Below, one piece after another: positions 1-6,089 of a stretch of DNA of 10,201 bases. Origin of the DNA: CAZEFK01 sp964511405 (lineage in GTDB: Bacteria > Pseudomonadota > Alphaproteobacteria > Elsterales > Elsteraceae); assembly GCA_964511405.1 (NCBI GenBank), contig CAZEFK010000238.1:1-10201 (forward strand). Direction: 5' to 3'. The position numbers and the translations under genes are program-made. Each line of letters starts with the position of its first letter. The stretch's first letter is position 1. Under the pieces are notes generated by a model. The model made no database searches. It had not been told where the DNA came from and was given only the letters and a program-made list of their open reading frames with translations.

Positions 1-913
1 TGTCGATCACCTGGGTCTGGGTCAGGTCGAAGGTCGAGCTGGCCGGGTCGTGGATGAAGTCGCTGGACACCAGCTCTTCGCTGGTCACCGCCAGCACGCC
101 CTTCAGGCGGCCGCCGGCGGCCTCGACCATGGCGTTGTTGATGGTCGCCGCGTCGATGTCGCGGCCGGCCTCGAAGGTCAGGTCGATCAGCGAGACGTCC
201 GGGGTCGGGACCCGGATCGAGGTGCCGTCCAGCTTGCCCTTCAGCTCCGGCAGCACCAGCCCGATCGCCTTGGCGGCGCCGGTCGAGGTCGGAATCATCG
301 ACAGCGCGCCGGCGCGGGCGCGGCGGGCGTCCTTGTGCAGCGAGTCGACCAGGTTCTGGTCGCCGGTGTAGGAGTGGATGGTGGTCATGAAGCCGCGCAG
401 GATGCCCGCGGTCTCGTGCAGCACCTGGGCGACCGGCACCAGGCAGTTGGTGGTGCAGGAGGCGTTCGAGACCACCAGGTGGCTGGCCTGCAGCTTCTGG
501 TGGTTGACGCCGAACACCACGGTCAGGTCGGCGCCGTCGGCCGGGGCCGAGACCAGCACGCGCTTGGCGCCGGCTTCCAGGTGCTTGGCGGCGGCGTCGC
601 GCTTGGTGAAGATGCCGGTGCATTCCAGCGCGATGTCGATGCCCAGGTCGCGCCAGGGCAGCTTCGCCGGGTCGCGCTCGGCGGTCACCTTGATGCGCTT
701 GCCGTTGACGATCAGGGCGTCGTCGGTCGCCTCGACCGACTGCGGGAAGCGGCCATGGACGCTGTCGCGGGCCAGCAGCAGGGCGTTGGCCTTGGGCGAG
801 CCCAGGTCGTTGATGGCGACCACTTCGGCGTCGGTGCGGCCCGATTCGGCCAGGGCCCGGAACACCAGCCGGCCGATCCGGCCGAACCCGTTGATGGCGA
901 GACGCACAGGCAT
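1..913 (-). CDS. gap: Glyceraldehyde-3-phosphate dehydrogenase, type I (C-terminus cut by window edge)
   Basis: Cytosolic enzyme that oxidises and phosphorylates glyceraldehyde-3-phosphate to 1,3-bisphosphoglycerate. The start is the ATG at 911-913, read leftward; 304 codons are visible, so roughly 30 of the usual ~335 residues lie beyond the left edge. The N-terminal nucleotide-binding motif INGFGRIGR is at residues 7-15. The catalytic motif SNASCTTNC is at 149-157 with nucleophile Cys153, and the partner His180 is in TTIHSYTGDQ. The C-terminal catalytic-domain signatures IPTSTGAAKA and KLDGTSIRVPTP follow. Asn35-Asp36 after the second strand suggests NAD use, which is inference. A good Shine-Dalgarno, GAGGGAG (complement of 924-930), lies about 10 nt before the ATG and supports this start. 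The tkt stop is only 30 bp upstream and no terminator hairpin is visible between them, so tkt-gap is probably one operon. The family call is secure; whether it serves glycolysis or a Calvin-type cycle cannot be decided here. Confidence 0.97.
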   Translation of the reverse strand, partial: MPVRLAINGFGRIGRLVFRALAESGRTDAEVVAINDLGSPKANALLLARDSVHGRFPQSVEATDDALIVNGKRIKVTAERDPAKLPWRDLGIDIALECTGIFTKRDAAAKHLEAGAKRVLVSAPADGADLTVVFGVNHQKLQASHLVVSNASCTTNCLVPVAQVLHETAGILRGFMTTIHSYTGDQNLVDSLHKDARRARAGALSMIPTSTGAAKAIGLVLPELKGKLDGTSIRVPTPDVSLIDLTFEAGRDIDAATINNAMVEAAGGRLKGVLAVTSEELVSSDFIHDPASSTFDLTQTQVID

Positions 914-943
914 GGGTGATCCACTCCCTCGGTTGGCGTGATC

Positions 944-2935
944 CTAGTTGAGGCGCTGCAGCGCCAGCTCGGCCAGGCGCTCGCCCGTGATCCCGAAATG
1001 CTTGTAGACCTGCTCGCCCGGCCCCGAGGCGCCGAAGCCGGGCATGCCGACCACGTTGGCGGCCGAGCCGACATAGCGCTCCCAGCCGAACGCGCTGGCC
1101 GCCTCGATCGCCAGCCGCGGCGCCGTGCCCAGCGTGGCGTCGCGATAGGCCTGGTCCTGCTCGTCGAACAGTTCCCAGCTCGGCATCGAGACCACCGCCG
1201 CGGCAACGCCCGATGCGGCCAGGCGATCCCGGGCGGCCAGCGCCACATGCACCTCCGAGCCGGTCGCGAGCAGCGTCACCTGCCTGACGCCGTCGGCCTC
1301 GGCCAGGACATAGCCGCCGCGCGCCGAGCGGTTCGGGCTGTCGCCGTCGCGGCGCACCGCCGGCACCGACTGGCGGGTCAGCGCCAGCACCGAGGGCCGG
1401 CCGTCGGCCAGCGCCAGCGCCCAGCATTCCAGGGTTTCGACCGTGTCGGCCGGCCGGAACACCAGCAGGCCGGGGATCGCGCGCAGGCTGGCGAGCTGCT
1501 CGACCGGCTGGTGGGTCGGGCCGTCCTCGCCGACGCCGATCGAATCGTGGGTCATCACGAACACGACGCGCTGGCGCATCAGCGCCGCCAGCCGGATCGA
1601 CGGCCGGCAATAGTCCGCGAACACCAGGAAGGTGCCGCCGAACGGGATGACGCCGCCATGCAGCGCCATGCCATTCATGGCCGCGGCCATGCCGTGCTCG
1701 CGCACCCCGTAATGGACGTAGCGGCCGGCATAGTCGCCCGGCCGCACGATCGCGACCTGGCGCCCCTTGGTCAGGTTCGAGCCGGTGAGGTCGGCCGAGC
1801 CACCGACCAGCTCGGGCACCACCGGCATCAGCACGTCGATGGCCAGGTTCGAGGCCTGGCGGGTGGCGATCGCCTTGCCCTCGGCCGCGAAGCCGCGCTT
1901 GGCCTCGGCCACGCGCGCGGCGAAGTCGCCGGGCAGCACGCCCGCCAGCGCCCGCTCGAACTCGGCGCGCAAGCCGGCCGGCGCCGCATCCAGGCGCCGG
2001 GTCCAGGCCGCGAACGCATCGGCATGGCGGCGGCCGGCTTCGGCCCACGCCGCCTCGACATCGGCGGGCAGCTCGAACGCCTGATGCGGCCAGCCCAGCG
2101 CCTGGCGGGCGCCGGCGATCTCGTCCGCGCCCAGCGGCGCGCCATGGCTGCCGGCGGTCCCGGCCTTCTTGGGCGCGCCATAGCCGATGGTGGTGCGGCA
2201 CGCGATCAGGCTCGGCCGCGGGTCGGCCTGGGCCGCGCGCAGCGCGTGCTCGACCGCCACCATGTCGTGGCCGTCGACCGCCGCCACATGCCAGCCCGAG
2301 GCGGCGAAGCGGGCGAGCTGGTCGTCGGACACCGACAGGTCGGTCGGGCCGTCGATCGAGATCCGGTTGTCGTCCCACAGCACGGTCAGGCGGCCGAGCT
2401 TCAGGTGCCCGGCCAGCGAGATCGCCTCGTGGCTGATGCCTTCCATCAGGCAGCCGTCGCCGGCGATGCACCAGGTGCGGTGGTCGACCAGGCCGTCGCC
2501 GAAGCGGGCGTTGAGCAGCCGCTCGGCCAGCGCCATGCCGACGGCGTTGGCCAGCCCCTGGCCCAGCGGGCCGGTGGTGGTCTCGATCCCGGGCGCGGCG
2601 CCGTGCTCGGGGTGGCCGGCGGTCGGGCTGTGCAGTTGGCGGAAGTTGCGGATGTCGTCGCGGCTGATCCCGGGATAGCCCAGGAGATGCAGCACCGCAT
2701 AAAGCAGCATCGAGCCGTGGCCGGCCGACAGCACGAAGCGGTCGCGGTCGGGCCAGGCAGGATGCGCCGGGTCGAAGCGCATGACCCGCGTGAACAGCAC
2801 GGTCGCCACGTCGGCCATGCCCATGGGCATGCCGGGATGGCCCGATTTCGCGGCCTCGACGGCGTCCATCGCCAGGGCACGGATGGCATGCGCCATCATC
2901 CGGGGCGGGGGAAGCGAAGCGGCGTCGGACGGCAT
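944..2935 (-). CDS. tkt: Transketolase
   Basis: Thiamine-diphosphate enzyme that moves two-carbon ketol units between sugar phosphates in the non-oxidative pentose-phosphate pathway (and the Calvin cycle where present). At 663 residues it is full length for the family. Visible motifs in order: SGHPGMPMG at 31-39; SAGHGSMLLYA at 70-80; GPLGQGLANAVGMA at 122-135; the ThDP/Mg motif starting GDG at 159-161 and ending at Asn190; VREHGM at 411-416 carrying the catalytic Glu413; and THDSIGVGEDGPTHQPVEQ at 462-480 in the pyrimidine domain. The start is uncertain. ATG at 2935 gives the family-like beginning MPSDAASLPP, while in-frame ATGs at 2953 and 2899 are alternatives; none has a clear Shine-Dalgarno. 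The reading frame stays open far upstream (to 3661), but that part lies antisense to zauP and zapA and looks like a high-GC artefact. gap follows 30 bp downstream, probably cotranscribed. Confidence 0.96.
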   Translation of the reverse strand: MPSDAASLPPPRMMAHAIRALAMDAVEAAKSGHPGMPMGMADVATVLFTRVMRFDPAHPAWPDRDRFVLSAGHGSMLLYAVLHLLGYPGISRDDIRNFRQLHSPTAGHPEHGAAPGIETTTGPLGQGLANAVGMALAERLLNARFGDGLVDHRTWCIAGDGCLMEGISHEAISLAGHLKLGRLTVLWDDNRISIDGPTDLSVSDDQLARFAASGWHVAAVDGHDMVAVEHALRAAQADPRPSLIACRTTIGYGAPKKAGTAGSHGAPLGADEIAGARQALGWPHQAFELPADVEAAWAEAGRRHADAFAAWTRRLDAAPAGLRAEFERALAGVLPGDFAARVAEAKRGFAAEGKAIATRQASNLAIDVLMPVVPELVGGSADLTGSNLTKGRQVAIVRPGDYAGRYVHYGVREHGMAAAMNGMALHGGVIPFGGTFLVFADYCRPSIRLAALMRQRVVFVMTHDSIGVGEDGPTHQPVEQLASLRAIPGLLVFRPADTVETLECWALALADGRPSVLALTRQSVPAVRRDGDSPNRSARGGYVLAEADGVRQVTLLATGSEVHVALAARDRLAASGVAAAVVSMPSWELFDEQDQAYRDATLGTAPRLAIEAASAFGWERYVGSAANVVGMPGFGASGPGEQVYKHFGITGERLAELALQRLN

Positions 2936-2992
2936 CGGGCGGCAACCATGCATGGGGGGACGGGCGGCGTTGGCCGCCGCGAGGCGCGCGGA

Positions 2993-3021
2993 CCATGACG
3001 CCGGGGTCCGCACTCCGTCAA
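2993..3021 (-). promoter_or_regulatory. Candidate promoter for tkt-gap
   Basis: Read on the minus strand, TTGACG (complement of 3016-3021) is a five-of-six match to the -35 consensus. A 17-nt spacer leads to TCATGG (complement of 2993-2998), a poor -10 match. Transcription would start near 2986, giving a leader of about 50 nt before the preferred tkt ATG at 2935. The -35 and spacing are good but the -10 is weak, so this is only a candidate. It lies in the 154-bp divergent region (2936-3089), the only place upstream of tkt not occupied by genes. Confidence 0.3.
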
Positions 3022-3053
3022 CGATGTTGTCGGTCCTGCGCTGCGGTAACCGA

Positions 3054-3082
3054 TTGAGGCGTTGCCGCACCGCCGCTAGGCT
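3054..3082 (+). promoter_or_regulatory. Candidate promoter for zauP-zapA, possibly leaderless
   Basis: TTGAGG at 3054-3059 and TAGGCT at 3077-3082 are separated by 17 nt, the optimal sigma-70 spacing. They are partial matches to the -35 and -10 consensus. The expected start point, about 7 nt after the -10, falls at 3089-3090, on the A of the zauP ATG. No Shine-Dalgarno is visible before that ATG, which fits a leaderless mRNA. Leaderless transcripts are well known in alphaproteobacteria, but their use here is inferred from spacing alone. Confidence 0.35.
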
Positions 3083-3089
3083 CGCGGCC

Positions 3090-3332
3090 ATGGAACGCTC
3101 ACCCCTCGATGCCGCTTGCCAGCGCCTCGACCGTGCCCTGGCCACCCTGGAGGCTGCGATCGCGCGGCGCTCCGACGCCCAGGCGGCCGACCGCCAGCGC
3201 CTGGCGGCAGCGCTGGCCGCCGCCGAAGCAGGCCGTGCCGGGCTGGCGACCCTGAACCAGGAGGCGGCCGGCAAGCTCGACCGCACCATCGAACGGCTGC
3301 GCGCCCTGATCGAGACCGGAGAGGCGGCCTGA
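3090..3332 (+). CDS. zauP: Small coiled-coil protein upstream of ZapA, ZauP-like
   Basis: An 80-residue protein, rich in Ala, Leu, Arg and Glu, with no Pro after residue 5 and heptad-like Leu/Ala spacing through residues 6-76, so it is probably one long coiled coil. It has no signal peptide or membrane segment. Its stop overlaps the zapA start (TGATG), so the two are translationally coupled. In Caulobacter, ZauP is a small coiled-coil protein encoded directly upstream of zapA; it binds ZapA and helps focus the Z-ring. The same size class, composition and position support the name here, but the assignment rests on context and predicted structure rather than a sequence signature. Related proteins are sometimes listed as a DUF4164-type family, which I cannot verify. 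The ATG at 3090 is the natural start; the frame is open further upstream, but that extension enters the promoter region and lacks a plausible ribosome-binding site. Confidence 0.75.
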   Translation: MERSPLDAACQRLDRALATLEAAIARRSDAQAADRQRLAAALAAAEAGRAGLATLNQEAAGKLDRTIERLRALIETGEAA

Positions 3333-3622
3333 TGCCCGAGCTCAACCTGCTGATCAACGGCCGCAGCTACCGGGTCGCGTGCGGCGACGGCGAGGAGCCG
3401 CGGCTGGAGCGCCTGGCCCAGGACCTGGACCGCCGCGTGGCCGGGCTGGTGCGGCAGTTCGGTCAAGCCCCGGAAGGCCAGCTTCTGGTCATGGCCGCCC
3501 TGATGCTTGCCGACGAGCTGGACGAGGCGCGCAACGCCGCCGCCGGCGAGACCGCCGCGGCGGCGATCGATCGCGCCGCCGAGCGCATCGAAGCTATTGC
3601 AGCCAAGCTCGAGCCGACTTAG
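3332..3622 (+). CDS. zapA: Cell division protein ZapA
   Basis: A cytoplasmic FtsZ-binding protein that cross-links and bundles FtsZ filaments in the division ring. At 96 residues it has the normal ZapA length. The N-terminal beta-rich head (MPELNLLINGRSYRVACGDG, residues 1-20) precedes a helix with LERLAQDLDRRVAGL (25-39). The characteristic LLVMAALMLADELDEAR segment (51-67) leads into the C-terminal coiled coil that drives dimer and tetramer assembly. The ATG at 3332 shares its A with the TGA of the upstream gene, and GGAGAGG at 3318-3324 gives a well-placed ribosome-binding site 7 nt away. The zapA-6S RNA-fthC order downstream is shared with many proteobacteria, including E. coli (zapA-ssrS-ygfA), and backs the assignment strongly. 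Confidence 0.93.
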   Translation: MPELNLLINGRSYRVACGDGEEPRLERLAQDLDRRVAGLVRQFGQAPEGQLLVMAALMLADELDEARNAAAGETAAAAIDRAAERIEAIAAKLEPT

Positions 3623-3625
3623 GTA
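3597..3625 (+). promoter_or_regulatory. Possible 6S RNA promoter inside the zapA 3' end
   Basis: TTGCAG at 3597-3602 and TAGGTA at 3620-3625 are 17 nt apart, with a predicted start near 3632, just before the closing stem of the 6S RNA. The -35 retains TTG; the -10 is poor. The element overlaps the last codons and stop of zapA. The 6S RNA may instead be processed from a longer zauP-zapA transcript. Confidence 0.22.
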
Positions 3626-3627
3626 AG

Positions 3628-3760
3628 CACGGAACGTGGCTGCCTGGTGCGTCAGGCCCAACGATCCCTGGGGCCAATATCCATCCTAACGGGGGCTGTC
3701 CCTGCCGGGGCCCTGGTCCCGGTACACGGTTCCCACCTGCATTGGCAGGCCACAGAGGAT
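3628..3760 (+). ncRNA. ssrS: 6S RNA
   Basis: 6S RNA binds the housekeeping RNA polymerase holoenzyme by imitating an open promoter and restrains it, mainly in stationary phase. The call rests on position (between zapA and fthC, the classic locus) and fold. A closing stem pairs GTGGC-TGCC (3636-3644) with GGCA-G-GCCAC (3744-3753), with one bulged G. An 8-bp upper stem pairs CTGGGGCC (3668-3675) with GGCCCTGG (3709-3716), using two G-U pairs. Between the stems are two unpaired strands, about 3645-3667 and 3717-3743, forming the large central bubble typical of 6S RNA. The loop end (3676-3708) can form a further small G/C hairpin. Both outer ends are estimates. The 3' end lies next to the fthC ribosome-binding site, so read-through would make a 6S-fthC transcript, as reported for E. 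coli ssrS-ygfA. Confidence 0.85.
3754..3758 (+). promoter_or_regulatory. Ribosome-binding site deciding the fthC start
   Basis: AGAGG ends 6 nt before the ATG at 3765 but directly touches the in-frame ATG at 3759, so it favours 3765 as the start. It begins on the base right after the 6S RNA closing stem (GCCAC, 3749-3753). Formation or processing of the 6S end could therefore affect fthC translation; that link is inference. Confidence 0.6.
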
Positions 3761-3764
3761 GTCC

Positions 3765-4376
3765 ATGGCCAACGGCCGAGGTGGCTACGTTCACTTGGAT
3801 CCCGAGGCCCTGCGCGCGGCCAAGGCGGCGATGCGCGAGGCGGTCCGTGATCGGCGCAAGCAGCTCGACCCGGCGGTGCGGGCGGCGGCGGCCGAGGCGG
3901 TCGCGGCGCATCTGCCGGCATGTCCGGCCGGGACGGTGGTGTCGGCCTACTGGCCGCGCGGCTCCGAGCTCGACATCCGGCCGGCCATGCGCCGGTTCGC
4001 CGCGGCCGGGTGCCGGCTGGTCCTGCCGGTCGTGGTCGAGCGCGATGCGCCGCTGATTTTCCGGGCGTTCGACCTGGGCGATCCGTTGGAGCGCGGCAAC
4101 GGCGCCGACGTGCCGCCGGCCAGTGCGCCGGCGCTGGAGCCCGACCTGCTGCTGGTGCCGCTGCTGGCCTTCGACCGCCGCGGCGCGCGGCTGGGCCAGG
4201 GTGCCGGCTACTACGACCGGACCTTGGCCGGGCTGCGGGCGCGGCGCCTGGTTCAGGCGATCGGCGTCGGCTTCGCGGCGCAGGAGGTGCCGGCGGTGCC
4301 GGCCGGGCCCTACGACCAGCGGCTGGACAGGATCGTGACCGAGGCGGGGCCGGTCGTCATGGACGAGGTGAGGTAA
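3765..4376 (+). CDS. fthC: 5-formyltetrahydrofolate cyclo-ligase
   Basis: ATP-dependent cytosolic enzyme converting 5-formyltetrahydrofolate (folinate) to 5,10-methenyltetrahydrofolate, returning a storage or inhibitory folate to the active one-carbon pool. The 203-residue length is normal for the family. Near the N-terminus is the Lys/Arg-rich helix KAAMREAVRDRRKQL (20-34). The diagnostic C-terminal motif begins LLVPLLAFDRRGARLG (129-144) and runs into QGAGYYDRTL (145-154), the nucleotide/substrate site. A start at 3759 would add only two residues; 3765 is preferred because of ribosome-binding-site spacing. The downstream metallophosphoesterase begins 2 nt after the stop, so the two genes are coupled. 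The gene is also called fau or ygfA; in E. coli it too follows the 6S RNA gene. Confidence 0.95.
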   Translation: MANGRGGYVHLDPEALRAAKAAMREAVRDRRKQLDPAVRAAAAEAVAAHLPACPAGTVVSAYWPRGSELDIRPAMRRFAAAGCRLVLPVVVERDAPLIFRAFDLGDPLERGNGADVPPASAPALEPDLLLVPLLAFDRRGARLGQGAGYYDRTLAGLRARRLVQAIGVGFAAQEVPAVPAGPYDQRLDRIVTEAGPVVMDEVR

Positions 4377-4378
4377 GG

Positions 4379-5218
4379 ATGCGGTTGGCGGTATGGGGCG
4401 ATGTGGTCGGGCGCGGCGGGCGCGAAGCGCTGATCCGCGAGCTGCCGGGCCTGATCGACCGGCTGGGGCTCGATTTCGTCGTGGTCAATGGCGAGAACGC
4501 CGCCGGCGGCTTCGGCATCACGCCCGAGATCGCCGACGAGTTCTTCCGCGCCGGGGCCGACTGCATCACCACCGGCAACCATGTCTGGGACCAGCGGGCG
4601 ATCATTCCGTACATCGCGCAAGAGACCCGGATCCTGCGGCCCCTCAACTTCCCGCCGGCGACGCCGGGCAAGGGCGCCCAGGTCTATGCCGCGCGCACCA
4701 GGCGCAAGGTGCTGGTGGTCCACGTCATGGGCCGGCTGTTCATGGATCCGCTGGACGATCCTTTCGCCGCGGTCGAGCGTGAGCTGCTGCGGCACCCGCT
4801 CAAGGGCGCGGTCGACGCGATCATCGTCGACGTCCATGGCGAGGCGACCTCGGAGAAGATGGCGCTCGCGCACATGGTCGACGGCCGCGCCACCCTGGTG
4901 ATCGGGACCCACACCCACGTGCCCACGGCCGATGCCCAGGTTCTGCCGGCGGGGACCGCTTACCAGTCCGACCTCGGCATGTGCGGCGACTACGACAGCG
5001 TCATCGGCATGCGCAAGGACGTCGCGGTGCAGCGCTTCGTGCGCAAGATGCCGACCGAGCGGCTATCCCCGGCCGAAGGACCGGCGACCCTGTGCGGGGT
5101 GATCTGCGACGTCGACCCGGCGACCGGCCTGGCGGCGCGGATCGAGCCGATCCGGCTGGGTGGCCGCCTGGCCCAGCACCTGCCCACGCCGGCGGCGAGT
5201 GCCACGGTGTCGCCATAA
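4379..5218 (+). CDS. YmdB-family (TIGR00282-type) metallophosphoesterase
   Basis: A predicted two-metal phosphoesterase of 279 residues, the usual family size. Metal-ligand candidates appear in family order: Asp8 in WGDVVGR, Glu39-Asn40 in VVVNGENAAGG, Asn67-His68 in TTGNHVWD, His153 in VDVHGEATSEK, and His178/His180 in IGTHTHVPTAD. No signal peptide or membrane segment is visible, so it should act in the cytoplasm. Relatives such as Bacillus YmdB and the Deinococcus DR1281 protein have phosphodiesterase activity, including on 2',3'-cyclic nucleotides, and Bacillus YmdB affects biofilm and motility decisions. The substrate here is unknown. A very strong ribosome-binding stretch, GAGGTGAGG (4365-4373), overlaps the end of fthC. 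The E. coli protein also called YmdB is an unrelated macrodomain protein, so no symbol is assigned. Confidence 0.9.
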   Translation: MRLAVWGDVVGRGGREALIRELPGLIDRLGLDFVVVNGENAAGGFGITPEIADEFFRAGADCITTGNHVWDQRAIIPYIAQETRILRPLNFPPATPGKGAQVYAARTRRKVLVVHVMGRLFMDPLDDPFAAVERELLRHPLKGAVDAIIVDVHGEATSEKMALAHMVDGRATLVIGTHTHVPTADAQVLPAGTAYQSDLGMCGDYDSVIGMRKDVAVQRFVRKMPTERLSPAEGPATLCGVICDVDPATGLAARIEPIRLGGRLAQHLPTPAASATVSP

Positions 5219-5249
5219 ACCGCCGATAAACCATGACGCCGATCGCTCG

Positions 5250-5277
5250 TAGACGGGTCGCGACGCCCTGCTACATG
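5250..5277 (+). promoter_or_regulatory. Weak candidate promoter for yebC-ruv-tol
   Basis: TAGACG (5250-5255) and TACATG (5272-5277) are separated by 16 nt and match the -35 and -10 consensus at about four and three positions. The start would fall near 5284, leaving a leader of about 37 nt before yebC. This is the best pair I can see in the 102-bp gap (5219-5320), the last intergenic space long enough for a promoter before the ruv-tol run. The match is weak. Confidence 0.22.
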
Positions 5278-5284
5278 TGGTAGC
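5270..5284. repeat. Short inverted repeat upstream of yebC
   Basis: GCTAC (5270-5274) and GTAGC (5280-5284) form a perfect 5-bp inverted repeat around the 5-nt loop ATGTG. It overlaps the candidate -10 and start point of the yebC promoter. It could be an operator half-site pair or chance. It is too short and lacks a T-run, so it is not a convincing terminator for the upstream gene. Confidence 0.3.
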
Positions 5285-5320
5285 GTCCGCCGCGATTCCC
5301 AACGATTAGTCTCCAGGTTC

Positions 5321-6070
5321 ATGGCTGGCCATTCCCAATTCAAGAACATCATGCACCGCAAGGGCGCGCAGGACGCCAAGCGGGGCAAGATCTTCACCAA
5401 GCTGATTCGCGAGCTGACCGTCGCGGCCAAGACCGGGCTGCCCGATCCGGCGGTCAATCCGCGGCTGCGGGCCGCGGTTCTGGCGGCGCGCCAGGCCAAC
5501 ATGCCCAAGGACACGGTCGAGCGCGCGATCAAGCGCGGCGCCGGCGGCGCCGACGACGCCAATTACGAGGAGGTGCGCTACGAGGGCTACGGCCCCGGCG
5601 GCATCGCCATCATCGTCGAGGCCTTGACCGACAACCGCAACCGCACGGCCTCCGACGTGCGCTCGGCCTTCACCAAGTCGGGCGGATCGCTGGGCGAGAC
5701 CAACTCGGTCAGCTTCATGTTCGACCGCATCGGCCTGATCCGCTATCCCGCGTCGGCGGGGTCGGAGGAGGCGATGCTGGAAGCCGCCATCGAGGCCGGC
5801 GCCAGCGACGTCGCCACCGACGAGGAAGGCCACGACGTGACCTGCGGGCCGGACGACCTGACGGCGGTGCGCGACGCCTTGGAGACCCGGTTCGGGCCGC
5901 CCGAATCGGCCAAGCTCAGCTGGAAGCCGCAGACCTCGATCGCGGTCGCCGAGGAGCCTGCGGCCAAGCTGTTCAAGCTCTTGGAGCAGCTCGAGGACTT
6001 CGACGACGTGCAGAGCGTTATCGCCAACTACGAGGTCAGCGACGACGTGCTGGCGCGGCTCACCGCGTGA
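5321..6070 (+). CDS. yebC: YebC/PmpR-family protein (TACO1 family)
   Basis: A 249-residue cytoplasmic protein of the YebC family, full length. It opens with the hallmark MAGHSQFKNIMHRKGAQDAK (1-20), followed by RGKIFTKL. Further family blocks are MPKDTVERAIKRG (61-73), YEGYGPGGIAIIVEALTDNR (87-106) and LEDFDDVQSVIANYEV (224-239). Members have been described as DNA-binding transcription regulators (PmpR in Pseudomonas). More recently YebC-type proteins and mitochondrial TACO1 were shown to help ribosomes through difficult, proline-containing stretches; which role applies here is not visible. Only a weak AGG sits before the ATG. Linkage to ruvC, 19 bp downstream, is very common in bacteria. Confidence 0.95.
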   Translation: MAGHSQFKNIMHRKGAQDAKRGKIFTKLIRELTVAAKTGLPDPAVNPRLRAAVLAARQANMPKDTVERAIKRGAGGADDANYEEVRYEGYGPGGIAIIVEALTDNRNRTASDVRSAFTKSGGSLGETNSVSFMFDRIGLIRYPASAGSEEAMLEAAIEAGASDVATDEEGHDVTCGPDDLTAVRDALETRFGPPESAKLSWKPQTSIAVAEEPAAKLFKLLEQLEDFDDVQSVIANYEVSDDVLARLTA

Positions 6071-6089
6071 CCGGCGCCCCCGGTTCGCC

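Noticed and set aside
50..941. Plus-strand frames of 187-289 codons opposite gap
   Set aside because: The minus strand encodes an intact GAPDH with its catalytic Cys and His motifs, and the plus-strand frames show no domain.
914..943. Terminator between tkt and gap
   Set aside because: No stable hairpin followed by a T-run in the 30-bp gap on the minus strand.
916..944. Repeated GTGATCC (916-922 and 938-944) between tkt and gap
   Set aside because: Only 7 bp, partly overlapping the gap leader and tkt stop; no symmetry or known operator.
938..2998. Plus-strand open frame of 686 codons opposite tkt
   Set aside because: Composition is Arg/Gly/Ala/His-rich low-information sequence with no family motif. 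It is the antisense frame of a clear transketolase in high-GC DNA.
2936..3661. N-terminal extension of the tkt frame to about 905 residues
   Set aside because: The added part lies antisense to zauP, zapA and the 6S RNA. The family start near residue MPSDAASLPP already gives normal length.
3920..4378. Upstream extension of the YmdB-family gene through fthC
   Set aside because: The extension is Gly/Arg/Ala-rich and out of frame with the clear FthC protein. ATG 4379 has a near-ideal ribosome-binding site and the family N-terminus.
5215..5232. Direct repeat ATAAACC-n4-ATAAACC after the YmdB-family gene
   Set aside because: Two 7-bp copies, one overlapping the stop codon; no third copy or known site. 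Likely chance.
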